From contig NZ_AYKF01000001.1 of assembly GCF_003732545.1 (NCBI RefSeq), positions 186,001 through 250,000 on the forward strand: 64,000 nucleotides of DNA, given 5' to 3'. The DNA comes from Salinisphaera orenii subsp. halophila YIM 95161 (GTDB lineage: Bacteria > Pseudomonadota > Gammaproteobacteria > Nevskiales > Salinisphaeraceae). Position 1 is the stretch's first letter, and the number at the start of each line of letters is the position of its first letter. Below are positions 33,713 through 44,801 of this stretch, piece after piece. A program made the translations under genes and the position numbers. A model generated the notes under the pieces. The model did no database searches, was not told where the DNA came from, and saw only the letters and a program-made list of their open reading frames with translations.

Positions 33713-34870
33713 ATGCGCATTCTTACTGCCCTGCTCGCGTGCTCCGCACTCGCGGTGGGCGCCACCAACGCTCACGCCGCCGAAGACGTGACGCTACCCG
33801 ACACTCTGGCGATGACCGCCTACGGCACCGGTTCGGCCGGCTACACGCAGATGGTATCCATCGGCAACCTCCTGCAGAACGAGTATGGCACCTCGGTCCG
33901 CATCCTGCCCGGCGAGAACGATGTCTCGCGCATGACGCCGCTGCGCGTCGGCCGCGTCCCGCTGTGCGCCTGCGGCATCGCCAGCTACTACGGATTCGAA
34001 GGCGTGATGATGTTCGCCGGCCGCGACTGGGGCCCGCAGCCGATCCGCGTGATCGCAAGCTCCACCGCCAGCTTCGGGCTCGGCGTGGCCGTCGCCGGCG
34101 ACGTCGACGTGGAGACGCCCGCCGACCTGGAAGGCAAGCGCGTGGCCTACATCCGGGGCGACGACGCGCTCAACAAGGGTACGGAAGCCTTTCTCGCCTT
34201 CGGCGGCCTGACCTGGGACGACGTCGAGCGCGTCGACTATCCGGGCTACGGTCGCTCGTTCGACGGCATCATCGCCAATCAGGCCGACGCCTCCTTCACC
34301 ATGAGCGTGGCGCCGCCGGCCCAGCAGCTGGCCGCGAGCCCGCGGGGGATCGTCTGGCCGCGACTCGACCCCGATAACAAGGAAGGCTGGGATCGACTCC
34401 AGGCCGTCGCGCCCTACTTCCAGCCCCACGAAGCCACGGCCGCCGCCGGCGATTACGGCGAGGACAACCCCTGGGTCGGCGCCAGCTACCCCTATCCGAT
34501 TCTCATCGGCAACGACCGGCTCGACGACGAGACCGCGCGCAGCCTGATCAAGGTGCTGATCGAGGACTTCGACAAGTACAAGGACGCCGCGCCGGGCAAC
34601 GCCGGCTATGCGCTGGACAAGCAGAACATGGAATGGGTGATCCCCTTCCACGACGCGGTGGTCGAGTACTACAAGGAAATCGGCCACTGGACCGACGAGA
34701 TGCAGCAGCATCAGGACATGCTGGTCAAGCGCCAGAACGTGCTGATGGACGCCTGGAAGGAATACAAGGCCGGCGACGCGCCGAGCGACGACGAGGCGTT
34801 CAAGAAAGGCTGGATGGAAGCACGCGCCGAAGCTCTGAAGGCCGAGGACATGGAACCGGTCTTCGAGTAG
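33713..34870 (+). CDS. TAXI-family TRAP transporter substrate-binding protein
   Basis: A 385-residue periplasmic binding protein. A signal peptide (MRILTALLACSALAVGATNA, then HA) is followed by the TAXI-type fold: SAGYTQMVSIGNLLQNEYGT, then VRILPGENDVSRM and the ADLEGKRVAYIRGDDALNKG segment. It delivers a solute (often a dicarboxylate or amino-acid-like anion) to the membrane subunits in the next gene. It sits behind an AT-rich palindromic leader with a strong GAGGAG ribosome site. The substrate is not predictable. Confidence 0.88.
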   Translation: MRILTALLACSALAVGATNAHAAEDVTLPDTLAMTAYGTGSAGYTQMVSIGNLLQNEYGTSVRILPGENDVSRMTPLRVGRVPLCACGIASYYGFEGVMMFAGRDWGPQPIRVIASSTASFGLGVAVAGDVDVETPADLEGKRVAYIRGDDALNKGTEAFLAFGGLTWDDVERVDYPGYGRSFDGIIANQADASFTMSVAPPAQQLAASPRGIVWPRLDPDNKEGWDRLQAVAPYFQPHEATAAAGDYGEDNPWVGASYPYPILIGNDRLDDETARSLIKVLIEDFDKYKDAAPGNAGYALDKQNMEWVIPFHDAVVEYYKEIGHWTDEMQQHQDMLVKRQNVLMDAWKEYKAGDAPSDDEAFKKGWMEARAEALKAEDMEPVFE

Positions 34871-34892
34871 ACCCGACGACCGGCGGCCCACA

Positions 34893-34930
34893 GCGCACGG
34901 CGCGCCAAGCGCGCCGTGCGCGTTTCGTTT
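34893..34930 (+). terminator. Intra-operon hairpin between TAXI and TRAP genes
   Basis: Perfect 13-bp arms GCGCACGGCGCGC and GCGCGCCGTGCGC with a three-base loop, then GTTTCGTTT. It resembles a leaky terminator that would give more binding protein than membrane subunit, as is common for binding-protein operons. Confidence 0.62.
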
Positions 34931-34973
34931 CTGATCGCGGCCCGCGGGCCGCTCACCCCCTGACAGGTTGTCC

Positions 34974-36968
34974 ATGACTACGAATGCGCCCGTTGAGGAA
35001 CGTGACACGGCCGAAGTCTCCGGCATACGACCGCTGGCCGGCGCCTGGGCCTGGCTGCCGCGGCTGGCGGCCCTGGCGCTTACGCTGATCACGCTCGACT
35101 ATCTGCTGAACCTCGGCTTCCTGTCGGTGATCACCTCCGTCGAGAGCCAGTTCTTCTATACGGTGGTCGCGCTCATGCTGCCGCTGGCTTATGTGCTTTG
35201 GCCTGCATGGGGCGCCAGCCAGCGCACGAGCCCGCCGTGGTACGACGTGATTCTGTTTCTCGTGGCGGTGGGTACCTGCGGCTTCTTCGTCTACCACGCG
35301 ACCGCGATCGTGGACTACGGCTGGGAATATGCCGCCCCCGGCTATGCCACCGTCATGAGCTTCGTGTTCTGGGCGGTGGTGCTCGAGGCCACCCGGCGCG
35401 CCGGCGGTCTGCCGATCGCGATCATCGTCGGCCTGGCCAGCATCTATCCGATCTTCGCCGACATGATGCCCGGGCCGATCCAGGGCTTCCCGTCGAGCTG
35501 GAGCCAGACCGCCATCTACCACGCCTTGAGCCGCGAGAGCATCATGGGCATCCCGCTACAGGCGTTCGCCAACCTGGTGATCGGCTTTCTGCTGTTCGGC
35601 GTGGCGCTGCAGAAGACCGGCGGCGGCAAGTTCTTCATCAACCTGGCCTTCGCCCTGCTCGGCCACGTTCGCGGCGGGCCGGCCAAGGTATCGATCTTCT
35701 CCAGCGGCCTGATGGGCTCGATGAGCGGCAGCGTGATCACCAACGTGCTCACCACCGGCGTGCTCTCCATCCCGGCGATGCGGCGTGTCGGCATCGGCAA
35801 GTCCTATGCCGCCGGCGTGGAGGCCTGTGCGTCGACCGGCGGCGTGCTCATGCCGCCGGTGATGGGCGCGACGGCCTTCATCATGGCCAGCTTTCTCAAC
35901 ATCCCCTACAGCGAGATCGCGCTCGCGGCCGTGGTGCCGTCGGTGCTGTATTTCGCCGGCCTGTTCATCCAGATCGACGCCTATGCCGCGCGTCACGACC
36001 TGCGCGGGCTGCCTCAGGAGGATCTGCCATCCCTCAAGCAGACGCTCAAGGAAGGCTGGTACTTCATCTTCGTGTTCGTCCTGCTGATCTGGATGCTGTT
36101 CGTGCTGCGCCGGGAGGCGATCGCCCCGTTCTACGCGATCGCCCTGCTGCTGATCATCAACCAGGTGCTGCCGTATCAGCGCTGGGGCTGGGCCGAGGTC
36201 AAGGATTTCTTCTTCGCCTCCGCCAAGCTGTTCTCGGAGCTGATCTCCATACTCTGCGGCGTGGGCCTGCTGATCGGTGCCCTGTCGGTGACCGGCCTGT
36301 CCGGCACAATCGCCAACGATCTGATCTATCTGGCCGGCGGCAGTACGCTGGTGCTCCTCCTGATGGGTGCAGCCACGAGCTTCGTGCTCGGCATCGGCAT
36401 GACGGTGACCGCTGCCTACATCTTCCTCGCCGTGGCGCTGGCACCGGCGCTGATCAACGGCGGCGGCCTGAACGCGCTCTCGGTGCATCTGTTCATCCTC
36501 TACTGGGGCATGCTCAGCTACATCACGCCGCCGGTCGCCCTCGGCGCCTTCGCAGCGGCCACCGTGGCCGGCGCACGGCCCATGGCCACCGGCTTTCAGG
36601 CCATGCGCCTGGGCAGCGTGATCTACTTCATCCCCTTCCTGTTCGTGCTCAACCCGGCGCTGATCCTCCAGGGCAGCCCGGTCGAGATCGCGATCATCTT
36701 CACCGAGGCCATGATCGGCGTGCTGCTCATCGCGGGTTCCATGCAGGGCTATCTGCCGGGGATCGGCAACCTCTGTCTCAACCGCGTGCTGGAGTGGCCG
36801 ATCCGGCTGGGCCTGATCGTGGCCGGACTCGCGCTGGCGATCCCCGGCGGCGGCCCGGTGCCGCTGGCCCAGACCCAGCTCTGGAGCATCGCGGCCGTGC
36901 TCGGTCTGCCGGCACTGGCGTTCGTGGTCTGGTCCAACCGCGGCCGCAGCACCGGCGCGGCCACCTAG
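34974..36968 (+). CDS. TRAP transporter, fused 4TM/12TM permease subunits
   Basis: A 664-residue membrane protein joining the small (DctQ-like) and large (DctM-like) TRAP subunits, the usual form beside TAXI proteins. The large part has the signature GFLLFGVALQKTGGGKFFIN-L, GSMSGSVITNVLTTGVLSIP and GVLMPPVMGATAFIMASFLN, and later SYITPPVALGAFAAATVAGA. It drives solute uptake with a Na+ or H+ gradient. It is second in a two-gene operon, 103 bp behind the binding protein, with an intervening hairpin. The ATG at 34974 is preferred over the TTG two codons upstream. Confidence 0.9.
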   Translation: MTTNAPVEERDTAEVSGIRPLAGAWAWLPRLAALALTLITLDYLLNLGFLSVITSVESQFFYTVVALMLPLAYVLWPAWGASQRTSPPWYDVILFLVAVGTCGFFVYHATAIVDYGWEYAAPGYATVMSFVFWAVVLEATRRAGGLPIAIIVGLASIYPIFADMMPGPIQGFPSSWSQTAIYHALSRESIMGIPLQAFANLVIGFLLFGVALQKTGGGKFFINLAFALLGHVRGGPAKVSIFSSGLMGSMSGSVITNVLTTGVLSIPAMRRVGIGKSYAAGVEACASTGGVLMPPVMGATAFIMASFLNIPYSEIALAAVVPSVLYFAGLFIQIDAYAARHDLRGLPQEDLPSLKQTLKEGWYFIFVFVLLIWMLFVLRREAIAPFYAIALLLIINQVLPYQRWGWAEVKDFFFASAKLFSELISILCGVGLLIGALSVTGLSGTIANDLIYLAGGSTLVLLLMGAATSFVLGIGMTVTAAYIFLAVALAPALINGGGLNALSVHLFILYWGMLSYITPPVALGAFAAATVAGARPMATGFQAMRLGSVIYFIPFLFVLNPALILQGSPVEIAIIFTEAMIGVLLIAGSMQGYLPGIGNLCLNRVLEWPIRLGLIVAGLALAIPGGGPVPLAQTQLWSIAAVLGLPALAFVVWSNRGRSTGAAT

Positions 36969-36980
36969 GCGGAGTCGAGC

Positions 36981-37460
36981 TCAACCGGCGTCGTCGACGT
37001 ATTCCGCGTCGACAATCTCCCAGCGTCTTTCCAGGCCGCTGCTGGCATCGCAGCCCAGCGGCGCCGGATCGGCGCCGGGGGCCAGCCGCTTGACGCTCTC
37101 GCCCTGGCTGCGGGTCTTGCCCAGATAGCTGACCAGGGTGACGCGGATAGTGCGCTGCGGATGCGTGTTCGCGATGCGTCGAAGCTCGGCGCGGTGATAC
37201 ATGCACTCGCTGGCGAACTGATTGCTGAATTCGAGATGGTCGCGCGCCGCGTCGCCGGCCTCGGGCCCGTCGGCGTTCGTCCGGCCGGCCCCCTGACTAT
37301 CGATCTTCGAGTCCGCGGTCGCTTCCGCGCCACTCACGATCGGCGCCACGCCCGCGATGGCAAGGGCCAGACCAACCGTGAGACCGCAGCGGACGACGCG
37401 CCTACCGCCTTCCAGGCGCCCGGCCGTCGCCGGGCGGCCGGTCACTCGCCTGCATCGCAT
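36981..37460 (-). CDS. Secreted hypothetical protein
   Basis: A 159-residue ORF with a hydrophobic N-terminal segment (CGLTVGLALAIAGVAPIVSG, residues about 25-44), preceded by an overly basic start. The mature part has HLEFSNQFASECMYHRAELR and ends in PLGCDASSGLERRWEIVDAE, with two cysteines that could pair. I do not recognise the family. Its listed start overlaps the stop of the deacetylase gene by 19 bp, so an internal GTG may be the true start. Good codon bias supports it as real. Confidence 0.55.
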   Translation of the reverse strand: MRCRRVTGRPATAGRLEGGRRVVRCGLTVGLALAIAGVAPIVSGAEATADSKIDSQGAGRTNADGPEAGDAARDHLEFSNQFASECMYHRAELRRIANTHPQRTIRVTLVSYLGKTRSQGESVKRLAPGADPAPLGCDASSGLERRWEIVDAEYVDDAG

Positions 37461-38371
37461 AGACCCTCCACATGCACGGCCGCGCTCGCGGCGAGTGCAT
37501 CCAGGGCGTAACCGCCCTCCAGTGTGCTTACGACGCGTCCGTCGCAGTGGCGATCGGCCGCTTCACAGATGCGTTCGGTCACCCAGGCGAAATCCTCGGC
37601 CTCGAGTTGCAGGTCGGCCAGCGGGTCCGAACGGTGGGCATCGAAACCCGCCGACACGAATATCATCTCGGGGCGGAAGGCATCCAGTGCCGGCAGCCAG
37701 TCGCGCTCGATCGCCCGCCGGAACACCTGACCGCCGGTCCCGGGGCGCAGCGGCGTCTTGATGAGGCGCCCGGGAATCGAGGTGTCCGAGGTGAACGGAA
37801 ACAGCGGATTCTGGTAGCTCGAGCAGAACAGCACCCGCGGCTCGTCGGTGAACACGTCTTCGGTGCCGTTGCCGTGGTGGACATCGAAATCCAGAATCGC
37901 CACGCGCGACAGCCCGTGCACGGCCAGCGCATGGGCCGCGCCCACCGCGATGCTGTCGAAAAGGCAGAAGCCCATCGCCCGGTCGCGCTCGGCGTGGTGG
38001 CCCGGCGGCCGGACCGCACAGAAGGCATTGGCGACCTCGCCCGCCATCACGGCGTCGGCGGCATCGATCACCGCACCGGCCGCGTGCCGGGCCGCCGACA
38101 GGCTGTAGGCGTTCATGGCGGTATCGCCGTCGAGTCGACGCATACCACTGTCCGGAGCGGCCGCGACGATACCGTCCACGTAAGCGTCCGTATGAACGCG
38201 GCGGATGGCCTCGAACGGCGCCGGTTCGGGCACGCGCCGCTGCACCCGTTGAGCGACGCCGACGACGCCGAGCCCCTTCTCGACGGCCTCGAGCCGGCCG
38301 GGCGATTCCGGATGCCCGCCGCCCATGTCGTGGCGGGCGCAGTCCTCGTGACTGAAATACGCGGTGGTCAT
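37442..38371 (-). CDS. Histone deacetylase-family protein (acetylpolyamine/acetyl-lysine hydrolase-like)
   Basis: A 309-residue class II-like deacetylase. The start SHEDCARHDMGGGHPESPGR is typical. The zinc/charge-relay residues are visible in RPPGHHAERDRAMGFCLF, ILDFDVHHGNGTEDVF (zinc ligands Asp and His) and SAGFDAHRSDPLADL, with EGGY near the end. It hydrolyses acetyl amides in the cytosol; bacterial members act on acetylpolyamines or acetylated proteins. The ATG at 38371 starts the conserved domain. It may share a transcript with the overlapping small downstream gene. Confidence 0.92.
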   Translation of the reverse strand: MTTAYFSHEDCARHDMGGGHPESPGRLEAVEKGLGVVGVAQRVQRRVPEPAPFEAIRRVHTDAYVDGIVAAAPDSGMRRLDGDTAMNAYSLSAARHAAGAVIDAADAVMAGEVANAFCAVRPPGHHAERDRAMGFCLFDSIAVGAAHALAVHGLSRVAILDFDVHHGNGTEDVFTDEPRVLFCSSYQNPLFPFTSDTSIPGRLIKTPLRPGTGGQVFRRAIERDWLPALDAFRPEMIFVSAGFDAHRSDPLADLQLEAEDFAWVTERICEAADRHCDGRVVSTLEGGYALDALAASAAVHVEGLCDAGE

Positions 38372-38512
38372 GCAGCAGAGTCCGATGGCGCGACGCCGGC
38401 GACGGGCGCCGACCTCGCGGATAACATTCCCTGCATCGAACACTACGGCCCGCGGGATTGCAACACTCGGCCCATGTCGGGCCCGACAACGGCCGCTGTC
38501 CCGGTCATCGAC

Positions 38513-38545
38513 AAAAAAAAGCGCCGCCCCGGAGCGAGGCGACGC
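38513..38545 (-). terminator. Rho-independent terminator after the DUF3015-like gene
   Basis: On the minus strand GCGTCGCCTC pairs with GGGGCGGCGC over ten positions (two wobbles) around a five-base loop, followed by eight Ts. It starts 27 bp past the stop of the gene at 38572. Confidence 0.85.
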
Positions 38546-38571
38546 CCTTGCGCACTAGCGCACGCCAGCGA

Positions 38572-38958
38572 TCAACGCGCCGCCACGATCCGATCGACCG
38601 GATTCTGCTCACCGGCATCGCGACCATAGAGTTCCGCGTAGTTGGCCTGCATCCAGGCGCCCAGATCGTCCGCATCGTCCTCGCCGAGCAGGGCCGCGAG
38701 CGAATTGATGTTCTCGCCGCCACCGGTGGCGGCTTCGCGCTTGAGCGCCACGGCCTGGGTGTCGGCGAAATCGTGGGCCTGGGCGAAGTCGTCGTCGTCC
38801 ACGTTCTTGCCCACGATATAGGCGGTGGTGCCGGCCGTGCTGGCCGTGGTGATGAGATCATCGTTATCGGCGAACGCCCCGCTCGAGAGGCAGAGGCCGA
38901 CCAGGGCGGCACCAGCGATCGTGACGCGGCGGGTCTGGCGAATCATGGGATATGTCAT
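38572..38958 (-). CDS. DUF3015-like secreted protein
   Basis: A 128-residue protein with a signal peptide (VTIAGAALVGLCLSSGAFA, ending near residue 30). The mature part is short and acidic (KNVDDDDFAQAHDFADTQAV) and ends with GENINSLAALLGEDDADDLG, then AWMQANYAELYG. The GE-LAALLG...QANYAELY pattern resembles the C-terminal part of DUF3015 proteins, whose function is unknown. The N-terminal half of that domain is not obvious, so the assignment is tentative. A strong terminator follows. Confidence 0.62.
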   Translation of the reverse strand: MTYPMIRQTRRVTIAGAALVGLCLSSGAFADNDDLITTASTAGTTAYIVGKNVDDDDFAQAHDFADTQAVALKREAATGGGENINSLAALLGEDDADDLGAWMQANYAELYGRDAGEQNPVDRIVAAR

Positions 38959-39081
38959 CGGGTTGGTCCTTGTACGTTGGCTTGACGCGCCCGCAAAAGG
39001 TCGACTCGGGCGCGATGCACGAGATTCAAGTGTCGCCCACGCGGATGAATCGATGCTGAATCATCGGCCGGACCCTCAGCC

Positions 39082-40989
<1,908 letters not shown>

Positions 40990-41054
40990 CTAACAACGCC
41001 CGGCTTGCAACACAAAGCGGCCATGCGCGATGAGCCACCCCGCCGAACGTCCTG

Positions 41055-41678
41055 CTAGGCGTCGGTAATCAGGCTTTCGCTGTCAACGACCACCGCACCC
41101 GCGGCGCGCATGGCCTCGATCGCGGCCTCGGTATCGCCGGCCTGCATATCGACGCCGCGGGTGCCGTCACGCACGAGCGTCACGCCGAAGCCTTCGGCCA
41201 GCGCGTCCATGACGGTGAACTTCACGCAGACGTCCGCGGCCAGCCCGACCACCACCACGTGCTCGACGCCGCGAGCGCGCAGATGCCCGGTCAGACCGGT
41301 GGCCTGGCGGTGGCCGTTGTCGTGGAAGGCGGAATAGCTGTCGATGCGACGGTCGGTACCTTTCCGGACGACATGATCGATGCCGGCCACGTCGAGCGCC
41401 GAGGCGAAGCTCGCCCCGGGCGAACCCTGCACGCAGTGCACCGGCCACAGGATCTGCTCCAGGCCGTCGAGCTCGGTGACCTGAAAGGGATCGAAGCCGG
41501 CGTGCTCAGCGGCGAAGGACAGATGATGCGGCGGATGCCAGTCCTGGCTGGCGACCACGTGCTCGAAACGCGGCATCAGCCGATTGGCCACCGGCACCAC
41601 GGCGTCGCCGTCGGCGACGGCCAGCGCGCCGCCGGGCAGGAAATCGTTCTGGATGTCGACCAGCAGCAGTGCCTTCAT
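41055..41678 (-). CDS. pncA: Nicotinamidase
   Basis: A 207-residue isochorismatase-fold nicotinamidase. The catalytic triad Asp8 (LVDIQNDF), Lys106 (VVRKGTD) and Cys151 (GLAADVCVKFT) is intact, as are the metal-site residues Asp47, His49 and His81 (QDWHPPHH, WPVHC). It deamidates nicotinamide to nicotinate in NAD salvage. It begins 1 bp after the pncB stop (TGA C ATG), so the two are translationally coupled and act in sequence on the same pathway, with pncB first in the operon. Confidence 0.95.
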   Translation of the reverse strand: MKALLLVDIQNDFLPGGALAVADGDAVVPVANRLMPRFEHVVASQDWHPPHHLSFAAEHAGFDPFQVTELDGLEQILWPVHCVQGSPGASFASALDVAGIDHVVRKGTDRRIDSYSAFHDNGHRQATGLTGHLRARGVEHVVVVGLAADVCVKFTVMDALAEGFGVTLVRDGTRGVDMQAGDTEAAIEAMRAAGAVVVDSESLITDA

Positions 41679-41679
41679 G

Positions 41680-43164
41680 TCAGACCTCCCGGGCTTCGGA
41701 CTCGGGTGTTGCGGCCGCGCCGCGCTCGATGCGTTCGCGCAGCCAGGCGTGCAACGCCGTCGTGGATTCGTCGAGATAACGATCGACCAGCACCGGATAA
41801 TCCGGCCGCGCGCGGAAGGCGGCGAACTCGCCACGCGCGTGCTCCCGCACCGCGGCCAGCGCCGGGGCCTCGGCCACGCGCGCACCGCCCTCGAGCGCCG
41901 GCTGCAGCAGATCGCGATGCGGCGCATCGGGATCGAAGGCGCGGCCACCGCCCGCCGTGTCCCCGGCCCAGGCCGTCTCCGGCGCGGCTTCGTCGAACAG
42001 CAGATCGGCGACCGGCGCGCCCTCTTCGTCGAGAAAACGGCGCACCTGATGCACGCCGGGCCGGGTGAGCTTGCCCGGCGTATCCGACAGCTTCATGCGA
42101 TAGGACCAGCGGCCGTCGTCGTTGCGGATCGCAGCGAGCTTGTAGACCCCGTCCAGCGCGGCGTCCGGCTGGGCCGTGGTCAGCTGTGTGCCGACCCCCC
42201 AGAGCACGATCGGCGCGCCGCGTTCGCGCAGATCGGCGATCACCCGCTCGTCGAGACTGGAACTGGCCGCGATGCGGGTCGATTCGAAACCCGCCGCATC
42301 GAGCATCCGCCGCGCCGTGCGCGAGAGTTCGGCGAGATCGCCCGAGTCGAGCCGGATGCCGGCCATCTCATGGCCCGCGGCGCGCAGCCGGCGGCCCGCG
42401 CGGATGGCGTTTTCCACCCCCTGCACGGTGTCATAGGTGTCGACCAGGAAGATGCAGTTGTCGGGCAACGCGTCGGCGTAGGCGTCGAAGGCGTCGATTT
42501 CGTCGTCGAAGGCCATGACCCAGCCGTGGGCGTGGGTCCCCGACACCGGAATGCCGAACAGCTGCCCGGCGAGCACGTTCGAGGTGCCCGCACAGCCGCC
42601 GATGTAGGCCGCGCGCGAGGCCGAGACGCCGCCGTCGATGCCCTGGGCCTTACGGAGCCCGAAATCCAGCACCGGGTCATCGCCGGCGGCGTGGGCGATA
42701 CGCGCGGCCTTGGTGGCGACCAGGGTCGGAAAGTTCATCAGGTTCAGCAGCACGGTCTCGAGCAGCTGCGCCTGCAGGATCGGCCCGCGCACGCGCAGCA
42801 TCGGCTGGTGCGCGAACACCGCGGTGCCTTCCGGTACGGCATCGATGTCGACGGTGAAGCGCAGGTCGGCCAGATAGTCGAGAAAACCGCGGGCGAACAG
42901 CGGATTGCCGGCCGTGTCCTCGAGCGTGGCGAGATAGTCGATGTCGGCGGCCTCGAAGCGCATGCGCTCGACGTAGTCGAGCACCGTCTCCACGCCGCAG
43001 GCGATGGCGAAGCCGTTGTCGAACGGCGCGTCGCGAAAGAACAGGTGGAAGACCGCCTCGCGCTCGTGGCCGCCGTTGTGCCAGTGTGCATAGGCCATCG
43101 TCAGTTGATAGAGATCGGTCAGCAGCGCCGGTGCGCGGCCATAGAGTTGCCCCAGGAAGGCCAT
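41680..43164 (-). CDS. pncB: Nicotinate phosphoribosyltransferase
   Basis: A 494-residue enzyme that makes nicotinate mononucleotide from nicotinate and PRPP. Family blocks are [25 protein letters not shown]-like [52 protein letters not shown] and VIFDEA-like LLFDEAA. The ATG at 43164 gives the conserved N terminus; an upstream ATG extends into the divergent promoter. It is followed immediately by pncA, so nicotinamide is processed by a coupled two-enzyme salvage unit. Confidence 0.94.
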   Translation of the reverse strand: MAFLGQLYGRAPALLTDLYQLTMAYAHWHNGGHEREAVFHLFFRDAPFDNGFAIACGVETVLDYVERMRFEAADIDYLATLEDTAGNPLFARGFLDYLADLRFTVDIDAVPEGTAVFAHQPMLRVRGPILQAQLLETVLLNLMNFPTLVATKAARIAHAAGDDPVLDFGLRKAQGIDGGVSASRAAYIGGCAGTSNVLAGQLFGIPVSGTHAHGWVMAFDDEIDAFDAYADALPDNCIFLVDTYDTVQGVENAIRAGRRLRAAGHEMAGIRLDSGDLAELSRTARRMLDAAGFESTRIAASSSLDERVIADLRERGAPIVLWGVGTQLTTAQPDAALDGVYKLAAIRNDDGRWSYRMKLSDTPGKLTRPGVHQVRRFLDEEGAPVADLLFDEAAPETAWAGDTAGGGRAFDPDAPHRDLLQPALEGGARVAEAPALAAVREHARGEFAAFRARPDYPVLVDRYLDESTTALHAWLRERIERGAAATPESEAREV

Positions 43165-43311
43165 AGGCTGATCGTGCACGAATGGTCCGACGACAGTGCG
43201 AGCGTTGGTGCGCGCTTTCAACTCGTGGCCGACGGGCATAGGCTCGCCGGATCGCAGGTCGCGCTTTTTCGCCCACAGCGCCGGCCGCGGCCACAATCAT
43301 CGGACGTGTCG

Positions 43312-44061
43312 ATGGCAGAACAACCCGAGCGGCCCGACCCCGCGCGCGACAGACGGCGCGCGTCGAAGCCCCGCAAACCGCCGACCTGGCGCCAGCGGAT
43401 GGTCATGCGCGTGGCCGCCTGGGCCTGCATCGTCCTGGTGTGGGTGTACCGGCTGACCTGCCGTATCGAGGTCGTCCACGGCGCCGAACACGTTCGGGCT
43501 ACGCTCGACGGCGGTCGTCCGGTGGTGCCCTGCGGCTGGCACCAGCGCATCGTGCCCAGCGGGCTGTTCCTGCGCACGCTGATTCCGCGCGGTCTGCGGC
43601 TGGGTTTCCTCATCAGCCCGTCGCGCGAGGGCGAATTCCTGTCGCGGGTGGCGCTGGCCCACGGCGCGACCACCATCCGCGGCTCGTCGAGCCGTACCGG
43701 CCAGGCCGCGATGCAGGCCCTGGTGCAGGCCGTCGGCGAGGGCATTTCCCCGACCATGTACGGCGACGGCCCGCGGGGGCCGGCTGGCGTGTTCAAGGTC
43801 GGGGCGGCCATACTGGCGAGTCGTTCGGGCGCGCCGCTGTTTCTGGTCGGCTGCGCCGCCGATCGCTACTGGCAGTTGAAGTCCTGGGACAGCGGCCATA
43901 TCCCCAAGCCGTTCGCGCGACTCACCGTCGCCGTGGGCGAACCCTGGTCGATCGGCGCGCTGACGGACGACGCGCACGCCGATCGCATCGCCCGGGAGAT
44001 CGGCGAACGCCTGGACACACTCAACGAACTCGCCGAGGCGGCCCAGACAGGACACGGTTGA
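43312..44061 (+). CDS. DUF374 lysophospholipid acyltransferase-family protein (tandem copy 1)
   Basis: A 249-residue membrane-associated acyltransferase of the DUF374/LPLAT group. A basic N terminus and one anchor helix (VAAWACIVLVWVYRLTC) are followed by PCGWHQRIVPSGLFL, LISPSREGEFLSRVA, TIRGSSSRTGQAAM, YGDGPRGPAGVFKVGAAILA and DRYWQLKSWD. The catalytic His of the group is the one in GWHQR, not the classical HX4D. It overlaps the next paralogous gene by four bases. The acyl acceptor is unknown, perhaps a lipid A or phospholipid species. The ATG at 43312 is chosen; a GTG six bases earlier is possible. Confidence 0.85.
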   Translation: MAEQPERPDPARDRRRASKPRKPPTWRQRMVMRVAAWACIVLVWVYRLTCRIEVVHGAEHVRATLDGGRPVVPCGWHQRIVPSGLFLRTLIPRGLRLGFLISPSREGEFLSRVALAHGATTIRGSSSRTGQAAMQALVQAVGEGISPTMYGDGPRGPAGVFKVGAAILASRSGAPLFLVGCAADRYWQLKSWDSGHIPKPFARLTVAVGEPWSIGALTDDAHADRIAREIGERLDTLNELAEAAQTGHG

Positions 44062-44801
44062 CGCAGGTGACAGACGACGATTCGGCAACGCCCCTCACGG
44101 GCTGGACACGCCTCTGGATGCCGCTGGCCGTGCCGCTACTGCGGCTGGCCGCGCGCCTGCTGCGGGCGAGCTGGCGCATCGAGCACGTGGCCGGCGAGAC
44201 CCACCTGTCGGCGCTGCTCGACGAACAGCGGGCGTTTTTGCCCTGCTGCTGGCACCAGCGGCTGACCGGCTGCGTGAGCTATCTGCTGGAAGCCCGGGCC
44301 CGCGGCCTGCGCCCCGGCTTTCTCGTCTCGCCCTCGCGCGACGGCGAGCTCACCGCCCGTCTGGTCGCCGGCCTGGGGGCGACGGTGATGCGCGGATCAG
44401 CGACCCGCACCGGCGCGCGGGCGCTGCGGGCGCTCTACGCCACCCTGCGCGAGGGTATTTCGCCGATCATCCACCCGGACGGCCCGCACGGACCGGCGAA
44501 CCGGGTGAAAAGCGGCACCGTGATGCTCGCGCAGATGACACGGGCCCCGCTGCTGCCGCTGGCCTTCTCCGCCGATCGCTACTGGCAGCTGAAGTCCTGG
44601 GACCGGGTCATCATCCCCAAGCCGTTCGCGCGGGTGACGCTCGTCATCGGCGCGCCGCAGTCGATCGCCCGCGGCGAGGATCTGGACAGCCGCGCGGCCG
44701 CACTCGGCGACCAACTGGACACGCTCAGCGCCGAAGCCGACCGCATGGCCGGCGCGAACCCGATACCGGGCCGGCGCGGCCGAAAGCGCGACGAGGGCTA
44801 G
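44058..44801 (+). CDS. DUF374 lysophospholipid acyltransferase-family protein (tandem copy 2)
   Basis: A 247-residue paralogue of the preceding gene with the same blocks: PCCWHQRLTGCVSYLL, LVSPSRDGELTARLV, TVMRGSATRTGARAL, IIHPDGPHGPANRVKSG and DRYWQLKSWD, VIIPKPFAR. I choose the TTG at 44058, which has AGGA five bases upstream and overlaps the upstream TGA (TTGA), so the pair is translationally coupled; a GTG at 44067 is the alternative. The tail is basic (PGRRGRKRDEG). Its TAG stop (44799-44801) forms the first bases of element copy D. Confidence 0.83.
   Translation: MTQVTDDDSATPLTGWTRLWMPLAVPLLRLAARLLRASWRIEHVAGETHLSALLDEQRAFLPCCWHQRLTGCVSYLLEARARGLRPGFLVSPSRDGELTARLVAGLGATVMRGSATRTGARALRALYATLREGISPIIHPDGPHGPANRVKSGTVMLAQMTRAPLLPLAFSADRYWQLKSWDRVIIPKPFARVTLVIGAPQSIARGEDLDSRAAALGDQLDTLSAEADRMAGANPIPGRRGRKRDEG

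Noticed and set aside
43312-44801. Two acyltransferase genes as an assembly duplication artefact
   Set aside because: The two are clearly diverged in sequence along their length, so they are true paralogues.
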